Shown in pieces: positions 25,701 to 39,640 of a DNA stretch of 64,000 bases. The notes below the pieces were generated by a model. It made no database searches. It was not told the origin of the DNA and saw only the letters and a list, made by a program, of their open reading frames with translations. Location of the stretch: positions 34,183,042 through 34,247,041 of the forward strand of contig OZ024857.1 of assembly GCA_964017155.1 (NCBI GenBank), written 5' to 3'. The translations under genes were made by a program, and so were the position numbers. The stretch is from Oasisia sp. SBJ-2009 (lineage: Eukaryota; Annelida; Polychaeta; Sabellida; Siboglinidae). The number at the start of each line of letters is the position of its first letter. Position 1 is the stretch's first letter.

Positions 25701-28700
25701 CCCACTCCACCCAACATCCCCAGAGCACCCAACCTCCCCACTCCACCCAACCTCCCCACTCCACCCAACCTCCCCACCCCGCCCAAACTCCCCTCTGCAC
25801 CCAACCTCCTCACTCCACCCAATCGCCGCACTTCACCCAACCTCCCCACTTCACCCAACCTCCGCACTCCACCCAACTTACGCACTCCACCCAACCTCCC
25901 CGCTTCACCCAACCTCCCCACTCCACCCAACTTCGCCACTTCACCCAAACTCCCCACTCCACCCAACCTCCTCACTCCACCCAACCTCCCCACTTCACCC
26001 AACACCCCAGAGCACCCAACCTCCCCAGAGCATCCAACCTCCCCACACCACGCAACCTCCCCACTCCACCCAACCTCCCCACCCCGCCCAAACTCCCCTC
26101 TCCACCCAACCTCCCCACTTCACCCAACCTCCCCATATCACCGAAACTCCCCACTCTCCCCACTTCACCCAACCTCCCCACTCCACCCAACCTCCCCACT
26201 TCACCCAACCTTCGCACTTCATCCAACCTCCGCACTCCACCCAACCTCCGCACTCCACCCAACTTCCGCACTCCACCCAACTTCCGCACTCCACCCAACC
26301 TCCGCACTCCACACAACTTCCCCACTTCATACAACCTCCCCACTCAACCCAACCTCCCCACTTCACCCAACATCCCCACTTCACCCAACCTCCCCACATC
26401 ACCCAACCTCCCCACTCCACCCAACCTCCTCACTCCACCCAACCTCCCCACTTCACCCAACCTCTCCAGAGCACCCAACCTCCCCACTCCACCGAACCTC
26501 CCCACTCCTCCCAACCTCCCCTCTCCACCCAACCTCCCCACTTAACCCAACATCCCCACTCCACGCAACCTCCCCACCCCGCCCAAACTCCCCTCTCCAC
26601 CCAACCTCCCCACTTCACCCAACCTCCCCACTTCACCCAACCTCCGCACTCCACACAACTTCCCCACTTCACACAACCTCCCCACTCAACCCAACCTCCC
26701 CACTTCACCCAACCTCCCCATTTCACCCAACCTCCCCACTTCACCCAACCTCCCCACTACACCCAACTTCCCAAATCACCCAACGTCCCCACTCCACTCA
26801 AATTCCCCATTCCACCCATCCTCCTCACTCCACCCAACCTCCCCACTCCACCCAACCTCCCCACTCCACCCAACCTCCCAACTCCACCCAACCTCCCCAC
26901 TTCACCAAACCTCCGCATTCCAACCAACCTCCGCACGCTACTCAACCTCCGCACTCGAACCAACTTCCGCACTCCACCCAACCTCCGCACTCCACCCAAC
27001 TTCCGCACTCCACCCAACTTCCGTACTCCACCCAACTTCCGCACGCCAATCCAACCTCCGCACTCCACCCAACCTCCGCACTCTACACAACTTCCGCACT
27101 CCACCCAACCTCCCCACTCCACCCAACCTCCCCACTTCACCGAACCTCCCCACACCACCCAACCTCCCTACCCCACGCAACCTACCCACTCCACCTAACC
27201 TCCGTCCTCCACCCAACCTCCGCCCTCCACCAAACCTCCCCACTCCACCCAACTTCCCCATTTCACCCAACCTCCCCACTCCACCCAACCTCCTCACTCC
27301 ACCCAACCTCCCCACTCCACCCAACATCCCCAGAGCACCCAACCTCCCCACTCCACGCAACCTCCCCACTTCACCCAACCTCCCCACTTCACCCAACCTC
27401 CCCATTCCACCCAACCTCCCCACTCCACCCAACCTCCCCACCCCGCCCAAACTCCCCTCTGCACCCAACCTCCTCACTCCACCCAATCTCCGCACTTCAC
27501 CCAACCTCCGCACTCCACCCAACTTACGCACTCCACCCAACCTCCCCGCTTCACCCAACCTCCCCACTCCACCCAACTTCCTCACTTCACCCAAACTCCC
27601 CACTCCACCCAACCTCCTCACTCCACCCAACCTCCCCACTTCACCCAACACCCCAGAGCACCCAACCTCCCCAGAGCATCCAACCTCCCCACACCAAGCA
27701 ACCTCCCCACTCCACCCAACCTCCCCACCCCGCCCAAACTCCCCTCTCCACCCAACCTCCCCACTTCACCTAACCTCCCCATACCACCGAAACTCCCCAC
27801 TCTCCCCATTTCACCCAACCTCCCCACTCCACCCAACCTCCCCACTTCACCCAACCTTCGCACTTCATCCAACCTCCGCACTCCACCCAACCTCCGCACT
27901 CCACCCAACTTCCGGACTCCACCCAACTTCCGCACTCCACCCAACCTCCGCACTCCACACAACTTCCCCACTTCATACAACCTCCCCACTCAACCCAACC
28001 TCCCCACTTCACCCAACATCCCCACTTCACCCAACCTCCCCACATCACCCAACCTCCCCACTCCACCCAACATCCCCAGAGCACCCAACCTCCCCACTCC
28101 ACGCAACCTCCCCACTTCACCCAACCTCCCCACTTCACCCAACCTCCCCATTCCACCCAACCTCCCCACTCCACCCAACCTCCCCACCCCGCCCAAACTC
28201 CCCTCTGCACCCAACCTCCTCACTCCACCCAATCTCCGCACTTCACCCAACCTCCCCACTTCACCCAACCTCCCCACTCCACCCAACTTCGCCACTTCAC
28301 CCAAACTCCCCACTCCACCCAACCTCCTCACTCCACCCAACCTCCCCACTTCACCCAACACCCCAGAGCACCCAACCTCCCCAGAGCATCCAACCTCCCC
28401 ACAACACGCAACCTCCCCACTCCACCCAACCTCCCCACCCCACCCAAACTCCCCTCTCCACCCAACCTCCCCACTTCACCCAACCTCCCCATATCACCGA
28501 AACTCCCCACTCTCCCCACTTCACCCAACCTCCCCACTCCACCCAACCTCCCCACTTCACCCAACCTTCGCACTTCATCCAACCTCCGCACTCCACCCAA
28601 CCTCCGCACTCCACCCAACTTCCGCACTCCACCCAACTTCCGCACTCCACCCAACCTCCGCACTCCACACAACTTCCCCACTTCATACAACCTCCCCACT

Positions 28701-30189
28701 CAACCCAACCTCCCCACTTCACCCAACATCCCCACTTCACCCAACCTCCCCACATCACCCAACCTCCCCACTCCACCCAACCTCCCCAAATCACCCAACC
28801 TCCCCACTCCACTCACTCTCCCCACTCCACCCAACCTCCTCACTCCACCCAACCTCCCCACTTCACCCAACCTCTCCAGAGCACCCAACCTTCCCACTCC
28901 ACCGAACCTCCCCACTCCTCCCAACCTCCCCTCTCCACCCAACCTCCCCACTTAACCCAACTTCCCCACTCCACGCAACCTCCCCACCCCGCCCAAACTC
29001 CCCTCTCCACCCAACCTCCCCACTTCACCCAACCTCCCCACTTCACCCAACCTCCGCACTCCACACAACTTCCCCACTTCACACAACCTCCCCACTCAAC
29101 CCAACCTCCCCACTTCACCCAACCTCCCCATTTCACCCAACCTCCCCACATCACCCAACCTCCCCACTACACCCAACCTCCCCAAATCACCCAACGTCCC
29201 CACTCCACTCAAATTCCCCATTCCACCCATCCTCCTCACTCCACCCAACCTCCCCACTCCACCCAACCTCCCCACTCCACCCAACCTCCCAACTCCACCC
29301 AACCTCCCCACTTCACCAAACCTCCGCATTCCAACCAACCTCCGCACGCTACCCAACCTCCGCACTCGAACCAACTTCCGCACTCCACCCAACCTCCGCA
29401 CTTCACCCAACTTCCGCACTCCACCCAACTTCCGCACTCCACCCAACTTCCGCACGCCAATCCAACCTCCGCACTCCACCCAACCTCCGCACTCTACACA
29501 ACTTCCGCACTCCACCCAACCTCCCCACTCCACCCAACCTCCCCACTTCACCGAACCTCCCCACACCACCCAACCTCCCTACCCCACGCAACCTACCCAC
29601 TCCACCTAACCTCCGTCCTCCACCCAACCTCCGCCCTCCACCAAACCTCCCCACTCCACCCAACTTCCCCATTTCACCCAACCTCCCCACTCCACCCAAC
29701 CTCCTCACTCCACCCAACCTCCCCACTCCACCCAACATCCCCAGACCACCCAACCTCCCCACTCCACGCAACCTCCCCACTTCACCCAACCTTCCCACTT
29801 CACCCAACCTCCCCATTCCACCCAACCTCCCCACTTCACCCAACCTCCCCACCCCGCCCAAACTCCCCTCTGCACCCAACCTCCTCACTCCACCCAATCT
29901 CCGCACTTCACCCAACCTCCGCACTCCACCCAACTTACGCACTCCACCCAACCTCCCCGCTTCACCCAACCTCCCCACTCCACCCAACTTCGCCACTTCA
30001 CCCAAACTCCCCACTCCACCCAACCTCCTCACTCCACCCAACCTCCCCACTTCACCCAACACCCCAGAGCACCCAACCTCCCCAGAGCACCCAACCTCCC
30101 CACTCCACCGAACCTCCCCACTCCACCCAACCTCCTCACTCCACCCAACCTCCCCACTTCACCCAACCTCCCCAGAGCACCCAACCTCC
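22771..30189. repeat. 7.4-7.5 kb higher-order unit, first copy
   Basis: From about 22,641 to 27,430 this region recurs at offset 7,549 (30,190-34,983). The segment before it, about 20,665-22,640, recurs at offset 7,388 as 28,053-30,028. The 161-bp difference corresponds to extra units at about 30,029-30,189 (an added AGAGCA/CACCGAACC segment). Most of this unit also recurs from about 46.3 to 53.1 kb at offsets of 23,618, 23,546, 23,510 and 23,023 bp, each step marking a deletion in the later copy. Confidence 0.82.
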
Positions 30190-33100
30190 CCACTCCACCG
30201 AACCTCCCCACTCCACCCAACCTCCCCTCTCCACCCAACCTCCCCACTTAACCCAACCTCCCCACTCCACACAACTTCCGCACTCCACCCAACCTCCCCA
30301 CTCCACCCAACTTCCCCACTTCACCCAACCTCCCCACTCCACCCAACCTCCTCACTCCACCCAACCTCCCCACTTCACCCAACATCGCCAGAGTATCCAA
30401 CCTCCCCACACCACGCAACCTCCCCACTCCACCCAACCTCCCCACTTCACCCAACCTCCCCACATCACCGAAACTCCCCACTCTCCCCACTTCACCCAAC
30501 CTTCCCACTCCACCCAACCCCCCCACTTCACCCAACCTTCGCACTTCATCCAACCTCCGCACTCCACCCAACCTCCGCACTCCACCCAAGTTCCGCACTC
30601 CACCCAACTTCCGCACTCCACCCAACCTCCGCACTCCACACAACTTCCCCACTTCATACAACCTCCCCACTCAACCCAACCTCCCCACTTCACCCAACCT
30701 CCCCACTTCACCCAACCTCCCCACATCACCCAACCTCCCCACTCCACCCAACCTCCCCAAATCACCCAACCTCCCCACTCCACTCAATCTCCCCACTCCA
30801 CCCAACCTCCTCACTCCACCCAACCTCCCCACTTCACCCAACCTCTCCAGAGCACCCAACCTCCCCACTCCACCGAACCTCCCCACTCCTCCCAACCTCC
30901 CCTCTCCACCCAACCTCCCCACTTAACCCAACTTCCCCACTCCACGCAACCTCCCCACCCCGCCCAAACTCCCCTCTCCACCCAACCTCCCCACTTCACC
31001 CAACCTCCCCACTTCACCCAACCTCCGCACTCCACACAACTTCCCCACTTCACACAACCTCCCCACTCAACCCAACCTCCCCACTTCACTCAACCTCCCC
31101 ATTTCACCCAACCTCCCCACATCACCCAACCTCCCCACTACACCCAACCTCCCCAAATCACCCAACGTCCCCACTCCACTCAAATTCCCCATTCCACCCA
31201 TCCTCCTCACTCCACCCAACCTCCCCACTCCACGCAACCTCCCCACTCCACACAACCTCCCAACTCCACCCAACCTCCCCACTTCACCAAACCTCCGCAT
31301 TCCAACCAACCTCCGCACGCCACCCAACCTCCGCACGCGAAACAACTTCCTCACTCCACCCAACCTCCGCACTCCACCCAACTTCCGCACTCCACCCAAC
31401 TTCCGCACTCCACCCAACCTCCGCACTCCACCCAACTTCCGCACTCCACCCAACTTCCGCACTCCACCCAACTTCCGCACGCCAATCCAACCTCCGCACT
31501 CCACCCAACCTCCGCACTCTACAAAACTTCCGCACTCCACCCAACCTCCCCACTCCACCCAACCTCCCCACTTCACCGAACCTCCCCACACCACCCAACC
31601 TCCCTACCCCACGCAACCTCCCCACTCCACCTAACCTCCGTCCTCCACCCAACCTCCGCCCTCCACCAAACCTGCCCACTCCACCCAACTTCCCCATTTC
31701 ACCCAACCTCCCCACTCCACCCAACCTCCTCACTCCACCCAACCTCCCCACTCCACCCAACATCCCCAGAGCACCCAACCTCCCCACTCCACGCAACCTC
31801 CCCACTTCACCCAACCTCCCCACTTCACCCAACCTCCCCATTCCACCCAACCTCCCCACTCCACCCAACCTCCCCACCCCGCCCAAACTCCCCTCTGCAC
31901 CCAACCTCCTCACTTCACCCAACCTCCCCACTTCACCCAACCTCCGCACTCCACCCAACTTACGCACTCCACCCAACCTCCCCGCTTCACCCAACCTCCC
32001 CACTCCACCCAACTTCGCCACTTCACCCAAACTCCCCACTCCGCCCAACCTCCTCACTCCACCCAACCTCCCCACTTCACCCAACACCCCAGAGCACCCA
32101 ACCTCCCCAGAGCATCCAACCTCCCCACACCACGCAACCTCCCCACTCCACCCAACCTCCCCACCCCGCCCAAACTCCCCTCTCCACCCAACCTCCCCAC
32201 TTAACCCAACCTCCCCACTCCACGCAACCTCCCCACCCCGCCCAAACTCCCCTCTCCACCCAACCTCCCCACTTCACTCAACCTCCCCACTTCTCCCAAC
32301 CTCCGCACTCCACACAACTTCCGCACTCCACCCAACCTCCCCACCCCTCCCAACTTCCCCACTTCACCCAACCTCCCCACTCCACCCAACCTCCTCACTC
32401 CACCCAACCTCCCCACTTCACCCAACCTCCACACATCACCGAAACTCCCCACTCTCCCCACTTCACCCAACCTTCCCACTTAACCCAACTTCCCCACTCC
32501 ACGCAACCTCCCCACCCCGCCCAAACTCCCCTCTCCACCCAACCTCCCCACTTCACCCAACCTCCCCACTTCACCCAACCTCCGCACTCCACACAACTTC
32601 CCCACTTCACACAACCTCCCCACTCAACCCAACCTCCCCACTTCACCCAACCTCCCCATTTCACCCAACCTCCCCACATCACCCAACCTCCCCACTACAC
32701 CCAACCTCCCCAAATCACCCAACGTCCCCACTCCACTCAAATTCCCCATTCCACCCATCCTCCTCACTCCACCCAACCTCCCCACTCCACCCAACCTCCC
32801 CACTCCACCCAACCTCCCAACTCCACCCAACCTCCGCACTCGAACCAACTTCCGCACTCCACCCAACCTCCGCACTCCACCCAACTTCCGCACTCCACCC
32901 AACTTCCGCACTCCACCCAACTTCCGCACGCCAATCCAACCTCCGCACTCCACCCAACCTCCGCACTCTACACAACTTCCGCACTCCACCCAACCTCCCC
33001 ACTCCACCCAACCTCCCCACTTCACCGAACCTCCCCACACCACCCAACCTCCCTACCCCACGCAACCTCCCCACTCCACCTAACCTCCGTCCTCCACCCA

Positions 33101-34983
33101 ACCTCCGCCCTCCACCAAACCTCCCCACTCCACCCAACTTCCCCATTTCACCCAACCTCCCCACTCCACCCAACCTCCTCACTCCACCCAACCTCCCCAC
33201 TCCACCCAACATCCCCAGAGCACCCAACCTCCCCACTCCACCCAACCTCCCCACTCCACCCAACCTCCCCACCCCGCCCAAACTCCCCTCTGCACCCAAC
33301 CTCCTCACTCCACCCAATCTCCGCACTTCACCCAACCTCCCCACTTCACCCAACCTCCGCACTCCACCCAACTTACGCACTCCACCCAACCTCCCCGCTT
33401 CACCCAACCTCCCCACTCCACCCAACTTCGCCACTTCACCCAAACTCCCCACTCCACCCAACCTCCTCACTCCACCCAACCTCCCCACTTCACCCAACAC
33501 CCCAGAGCACCCAACCTCCCCAGAGCATCCAACCTCCCCACACCACGCAACCTCCCCACTCCACCCAACCTCCCCACCCCGCCCAAACTCCCCTCTCCAC
33601 CCAACCTCCCCACTTCACCCAACCTCCCCATATCACCGAAACTCCCCACTCTCCCCACTTCACCCAACCTCCCCACTCCACCCAACCTCCCCACTTCACC
33701 CAACCTTCGCACTTCATCCAACCTCCGCACTCCACCCAACCTCCGCACTCCACCCAACTTCCGCACTCCACCCAACTTCCGCACTCCACCCAACCTCCGC
33801 ACTCCACACAACTTCCCCACTTCATACAACCTCCCCACTCAACCCAACCTCCCCACTTCACCCAACATCCCCACTTCACCCAACCTCCCCACATCACCCA
33901 ACCTCCCCACTCCACCCAACCTCCCCAAATCACCCAACCTCCCCACTCCACTCACTCTCCCCACTCCACCCAACCTCCTCACTCCACCCAACCTCCCCAC
34001 TTCACCCAACCTCTCCAGAGCACCCAACCTCCCCACTCCACCGAACCTCCCCACTCCTCCCAACCTCCCCTCTCCACCCAACCTCCCCACTTAACCCAAC
34101 TTCCCCACTCCACGCAACCTCCCCACCCCGCCCAAACTCCCCTCTCCACCCAACCTCCCCACTTCACCCAACCTCCCCACTTCACCCAACCTCCGCACTC
34201 CACACAACTTCCCCACTTCACACAACCTCCCCACTCAACCCAACCTCCCCACTTCACCCAACCTCCCCATTTCATCCAACCTCCCCACTTCACCCAACCT
34301 CCCCACTACACCCAACTTCCCAAATCACCCAACGTCCCCACTCCACTCAAATTCCCCATTCCACCCATCCTCCTCACTCCACCCAACCTCCCCACTCCAC
34401 CCAACCTCCCCACTCCACCCAACCTCCCAACTCCACCCAACCTCCCCACTTCACCAAACCTCCGCATTCCAACCAACCTCCGCACGCTACTCAACCTCCG
34501 CACTCGAACCAACTTCCGCACTCCACCCAACCTCCGCACTCCACCCAACTTCCGCACTCCACCCAACTTCCGCACTCCACCCAACTTCCGCACGCCAATC
34601 CAACCTCCGCACTCCACCCAACCTCCGCACTCTACACAACTTCCGCACTCCACCCAACCTCCCCACTCCACCCAACCTCCCCACTTCACCGAACCTCCCC
34701 ACACCACCCAACCTCCCTACCCCACGCAACCTACCCACTCCACCTAACCTCCGTCCTCCACCCAACCTCCGCCCTCCACCAAACCTCCCCACTCCACCCA
34801 ACTTCCCCATTTCACCCAACCTCCCCACTCCACCCAACCTCCTCACTCCACCCAACCTCCCCACTCCACCCAACATCCCCAGAGCACCCAACCTCCCCAC
34901 TCCACGCAACCTCCCCACTTCACCCAACCTCCCCACTTCACCCAACCTCCCCATTACACCCAACCTCCCCACTCCACCCAACC
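30190..34983. repeat. 7.5 kb higher-order unit, second (partial) copy
   Basis: This copies 22,641-27,430 at offset 7,549. It has lost 54 bp (three units) in the CpG cluster near 32,835, where the offset becomes 7,495, and regains 54 bp near 33,940, returning it to 7,549. The same region is repeated again at 59,744-64,000 (offset 29,554, then 29,608 because that copy keeps the 54 bp missing here). The match to 27.4 kb ends at about 34,983, where the local rearrangement begins. Confidence 0.82.
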
Positions 34984-36182
34984 TCCCCACTTCACCCAAC
35001 CTCCCCACTTCACCCAACCTCCCCATTCCACCCAACCTCCCCACTCCACCAAACCTCCCCACTCCACCCAACTTCCCCATTTCACCCAACCTCCCCACTC
35101 CACCCAACCTCCTCACTCCACCCAACCTCCTCACTCCACCCAACCTCCCCACTCCACCCAACATCCCCAGAGCACCCAACCTCCCCACTCCACCCAACCT
35201 CCCCACTCCACCCAACCTCCCCACCCCGCCCAAACTCCCCTCTGCACCCAACCTCCTCACTCCACCCAATCTCCGCACTTCACCCAACCTCCCCACTTCA
35301 CCCAACCTCCGCACTCCACCCAACTTACGCACTCCACCCAACCTCCCCGCTTCACCCAACCTCCCCACTCCACCCAACTTCGCCACTTCACCCAAACTCC
35401 CCACTCCACCCAACCTCCTCACTCCACCCAACCTCCCCACTTCACCCAACACCCCAGAGCACCCAACCTCCCCAGAGCATCCAACCTCCCCACACCACGC
35501 AACCTCCCCACACCACCCAACCTCCCTACCCCACGCAACCTCCCCACTCCACCTAACCTCCGTCCTCCACCCAACCTCCGCCCTCCACCAAACCTCCCCA
35601 CTCCACCCAACTTCCCCATTTCACCCAACCTCCCCACTCCACCCAACCTCCTCACTCCACCCAACCTCCCCACTCCACCCAACATCCCCAGAGCACCCAA
35701 CCTCCCCACTCCACGTAACCTCCCCACTTCACCCAACCTCCCCACTTCACCCAACCTCCCCATTCCACCCAACCTCCCCACTCCACCCAACCTCCCCACT
35801 TCACCCAACCTCCCCACTTCACCCAACCTCCCCATTCCACCCAACCTCCCCACTCCACCAAACCTCCCCACTCCACCCAACTTCCCCATTTCACCCAACC
35901 TCCCCACTCCACCCAACCTCCTCACTCCACCCAACCTCCCCACTCCACCCAACATCCCCAGAGCACCCAACCTCCCCACTCCACGCAACCTCCCCACTTC
36001 ACCCAACCTCCCCACTTCACCCAACCTCCCCACTCCTCCCAACCTCCCCTCTCCACCCAACCTCCCCACTTAACCCAACTTCCCCACTCCACGCAACCTC
36101 CCCACCCCGCCCAAACTCCCCTCTCCACCCAACCTCCCCACTTCACCCAACCTCCCCACTTCACCCAACCTCCGCACTCCAC
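34984..36182. repeat. Locally rearranged patch with 270-bp and 809-bp internal repeats
   Basis: The diagnostic CACCAAACC unit occurs at about 34,777, 35,047, 35,586 and 35,856. The spacings are 270 bp (15 units) within each pair and 809 bp (44 units of 18 plus one of 17) between pairs. This indicates a 270-bp insertion or duplication followed by an ~809-bp duplication. Around 35,510 the order jumps directly from the CACCACGCAACC segment to the CCTACCCCACGC segment, skipping material present in other copies. No gene is seen. Confidence 0.78.
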
Positions 36183-38192
36183 ACAACTTCCCCACTTCAC
36201 ACAACCTCCCCATTTCACCCAACCTCCCCACATCACCCAACCTCCCCACTACACCCAACTTCCCAAATCACCCAACGTCCCCACTCCACTCAAATTCCCC
36301 ATTCCACCCATCCTCCTCACTCCACCCAACCTCCCCACTCCACCCAACCTCCCCACTCCACCCAACCTCCCAACTCCACCCAACCTCCCCACTTCACCAA
36401 ACCTCCGCATTCCAACCAACCTCCGCACGCTACTCAACCTCCGCACTCGAACCAACTTCCGCACTCCACCCAACCTCCGCACTCCACCCAACTTCCGCAC
36501 TCCACCCAACTTCCGCACTCCACCCAACTTCCGCACGCCAATCCAACCTCCGCACTCCACCCAACCTCCGCACTCTACACAACTTCCGCACTCCACCCAA
36601 CCTCCCCACTCCACCCAACCTCCCCACTTCACCGAACCTCCCCACACCACCCAACCTCCCTACCCCACGCAACCTACCCACTCCACCTAACCTCCGTCCT
36701 CCACCCAACCTCCGCCCTCCACCAAAACCTCCCCACTCCACCCAACTTCCCCATTTCACCCAACCTCCCCACTCCACCCAACCTCCTCACTCCACCCAAC
36801 CTCCCCACTCCACCCAACATCCCCAGAGCACCCAACCTCCCCACTCCACGCAACCTCCCCACTTCACCCAACCTCCCCACTTCACCCAACCTCCCCATTC
36901 CACCCAACCTCCCCACTCCACCCAACCTCCCCACCCCGCCCAAACTCCCCTCTGCACCCAACCTCCTCACTCCACCCAATCTCCGCACTTCACCCAACCT
37001 CCGGACTCCACCCAACTTACGCACTCCACCCAACCTCCCCGCTTCACCCAACCTCCCCACTCCACCCAACTTCCTCACTTCACCCAAACTCCCCACTCCA
37101 CCCAACCTCCTCACTCCACCCAACCTCCCCACTTCACCCAACACCCCAGAGCACCCAACCTCCCCAGAGCATCCAACCTCCCCACACCAAGCAACCTCCC
37201 CACTCCACCCAACCTCCCCACCCCGCCCAAACTCCCCTCTCCACCCAACCTCCCCACTTCACCCAACCTCCCCATACCACCGAAACTCCCCACTCTCCCC
37301 ATTTCACCCAACCTCCCCACTCCACCCAACCTCCCCACTTCACCCAACCTTCGCACTTCATCCAACCTCCGCACTCCACCCAACCTCCGCACTCCACCCA
37401 ACTTCCGCCCTCCACCCAACTTCCGCACTCCACCCAACCTCCGCACTCCACACAACTTCCCCACTTCATACAACCTCCCCACTCAACCCAACCTCCCCAC
37501 TTCACCCAACATCCCCACTTCACCCAACCTCCCCACATCACCCAACCTCCCCACTCCACCCAACATCCCCAGAGCACCCAACCTCCCCACTCCACGCAAC
37601 CTCCCCACTTCACCCAACCTCCCCACTTCACCCAACCTCCCCATTCCACCCAACCTCCCCACTCCACCCAACCTCCCCACCCCGCCCAAACTCCCCTCTG
37701 CACCCAACCTCCTCACTCCACCCAATCTCCGCACTTCACCCAACCTCCCCACTTCACCCAACCTCCCCACTCCACCCAACTTCGCCACTTCACCCAAACT
37801 CCCCACTCCACCCAACCTCCTCACTCCACCCAACCTCCCCACTTCACCCAACACCCCAGAGCACCCAACCTCCCCAGAGCATCCAACCTCCCCACACCAC
37901 GCAACCTCCCCACTCCACCCAACCTCCCCACCCCACCCAAACTCCCCTCTCCACCCAACCTCCCCACTTCACCCAACCTCCCCATATCACCGAAACTCCC
38001 CACTCTCCCCACTTCACCCAACCTCCCCACTCCACCCAACCTCCCCACTTCACCCAACCTTCGCACTTCATCCAACCTCCGCACTCCACCCAACCTCCGC
38101 ACTCCACCCAACTTCCGCACTCCACCCAACTTCCGCACTCCACCCAACCTCCGCACTCCACACAACTTCCCCACTTCATACAACCTCCCCAC
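36183..38192. repeat. Copy of the ~26.7-28.7 kb segment (offset 9,492/9,493)
   Basis: The variant order from about 26,690 to 29,290 recurs here to about 38,783. The offset is 9,492 before and 9,493 after 36,724, because this copy has one extra A (CACCAAAACC instead of CACCAAACC). The match continues into the following 1,448-bp unit and ends near 38,783, where the CCAACTCC/CpG cluster of the 29 kb copy is missing. Confidence 0.8.
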
Positions 38193-39640
38193 TCAACCCA
38201 ACCTCCCCACTTCACCCAACATCCCCACTTCACCCAACCTCCCCACATCACCCAACCTCCCCACTCCACCCAACCTCCCCAAATCACCCAACCTCCCCAC
38301 TCCACTCACTCTCCCCACTCCACCCAACCTCCTCACTCCACCCAACCTCCCCACTTCACCCAACCTCTCCAGAGCACCCAACCTTCCCACTCCACCGAAC
38401 CTCCCCACTCCTCCCAACCTCCCCTCTCCACCCAACCTCCCCACTTAACCCAACTTCCCCACTCCACGCAACCTCCCCACCCCGCCCAAACTCCCCTCTC
38501 CACCCAACCTCCCCACTTCACCCAACCTCCCCACTTCACCCAACCTCCGCACTCCACACAACTTCCCCACTTCACACAACCTCCCCACTCAACCCAACCT
38601 CCCCACTTCACCCAACCTCCCCATTTCACCCAACCTCCCCACATCACCCAACCTCCCCACTACACCCAACCTCCCCAAATCACCCAACGTCCCCACTCCA
38701 CTCAAATTCCCCATTCCACCCATCCTCCTCACTCCACCCAACCTCCCCACTCCACCCAACCTCCCCACTCCACCCAACCTCCCCACTTCACCGAACCTCC
38801 CCACACCACCCAACCTCCCTACCCCACGCAACCTACCCACTCCACCTAATCTCCGTCCTCCACCCAACCTCCGCCCTCCACCAAACCTCCCCACTCCACC
38901 CAACTTCCCCATTTCACCCAACCTCCCCACTCCACCCAACCTCCTCACTCCACCCAACCTCCCCACTCCACCCAACATCCCCAGAGCACCCAACCTCCCC
39001 ACTCCACGCAACCTCCCCACTTCACCCAACCTCCCCACTTCACCCAACCTCCCCATTCCACCCAACCTCCCCACTCCACCCAACCTCCCCACCCCGCCCA
39101 AACTCCCCTCTGCACCCAACCTCCTCACTCCACCCAATCTCCGCACTTCACCCAACCTCCGAACTCCACCCAACTTACGCACTCCACCCAACCTCCCCGC
39201 TTCACCCAACCTCCCCACTCCACCCAACTTCCTCACTTCACCCAAACTCCCCACTCCACCCAACCTCCTCACTCCACCCAACCTCCCCACTTCACCCAAC
39301 ACCCCAGAGCACCCAACCTCCCCAGAGCATCCAACCTCCCCACACCAAGCAACCTCCCCACTCCACCCAACCTCCCCACCCCGCCCAAACTCCCCTCTCC
39401 ACCCAACCTCCCCACTTCACCCAACCTCCCCATACCACCGAAACTCCCCACTCTCCCCATTTCACCCAACCTCCCCACTCCACCCAACCTCCCCACTTCA
39501 CCCAACCTTCGCACTTCATCCAACCTCCGCACTCCACCCAACCTCCGCACTCCACCCAACTTCCGCACTCCACCCAACTTCCGCACTCCACCCAACCTCC
39601 GCACTCCACACAACTTCCCCACTTCATACAACCTCCCCAC
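38193..39640. repeat. 1,448-bp tandem duplication, copy 1
   Basis: This is followed immediately by a near-identical 1,448-bp copy at 39,641-41,088. Its variant order includes the CTCTCCAGAGCACC segment, the TTAACC unit, a GC-box unit, the CTACCCCACGC segment and the 17-bp AACACCCCAGAG unit near 39,295. Compared with longer versions elsewhere (for example 28.7-30.0 kb), the large CpG cluster has been deleted near 38,783. Confidence 0.83.

Noticed and set aside
34487..35452. Longest - strand open frame (321 residues) as a candidate repetitive secreted or structural protein
   Set aside because: Its extra length comes from the 270-bp local duplication. It has no signal peptide or non-repeat flank, and the same DNA is open in other frames.
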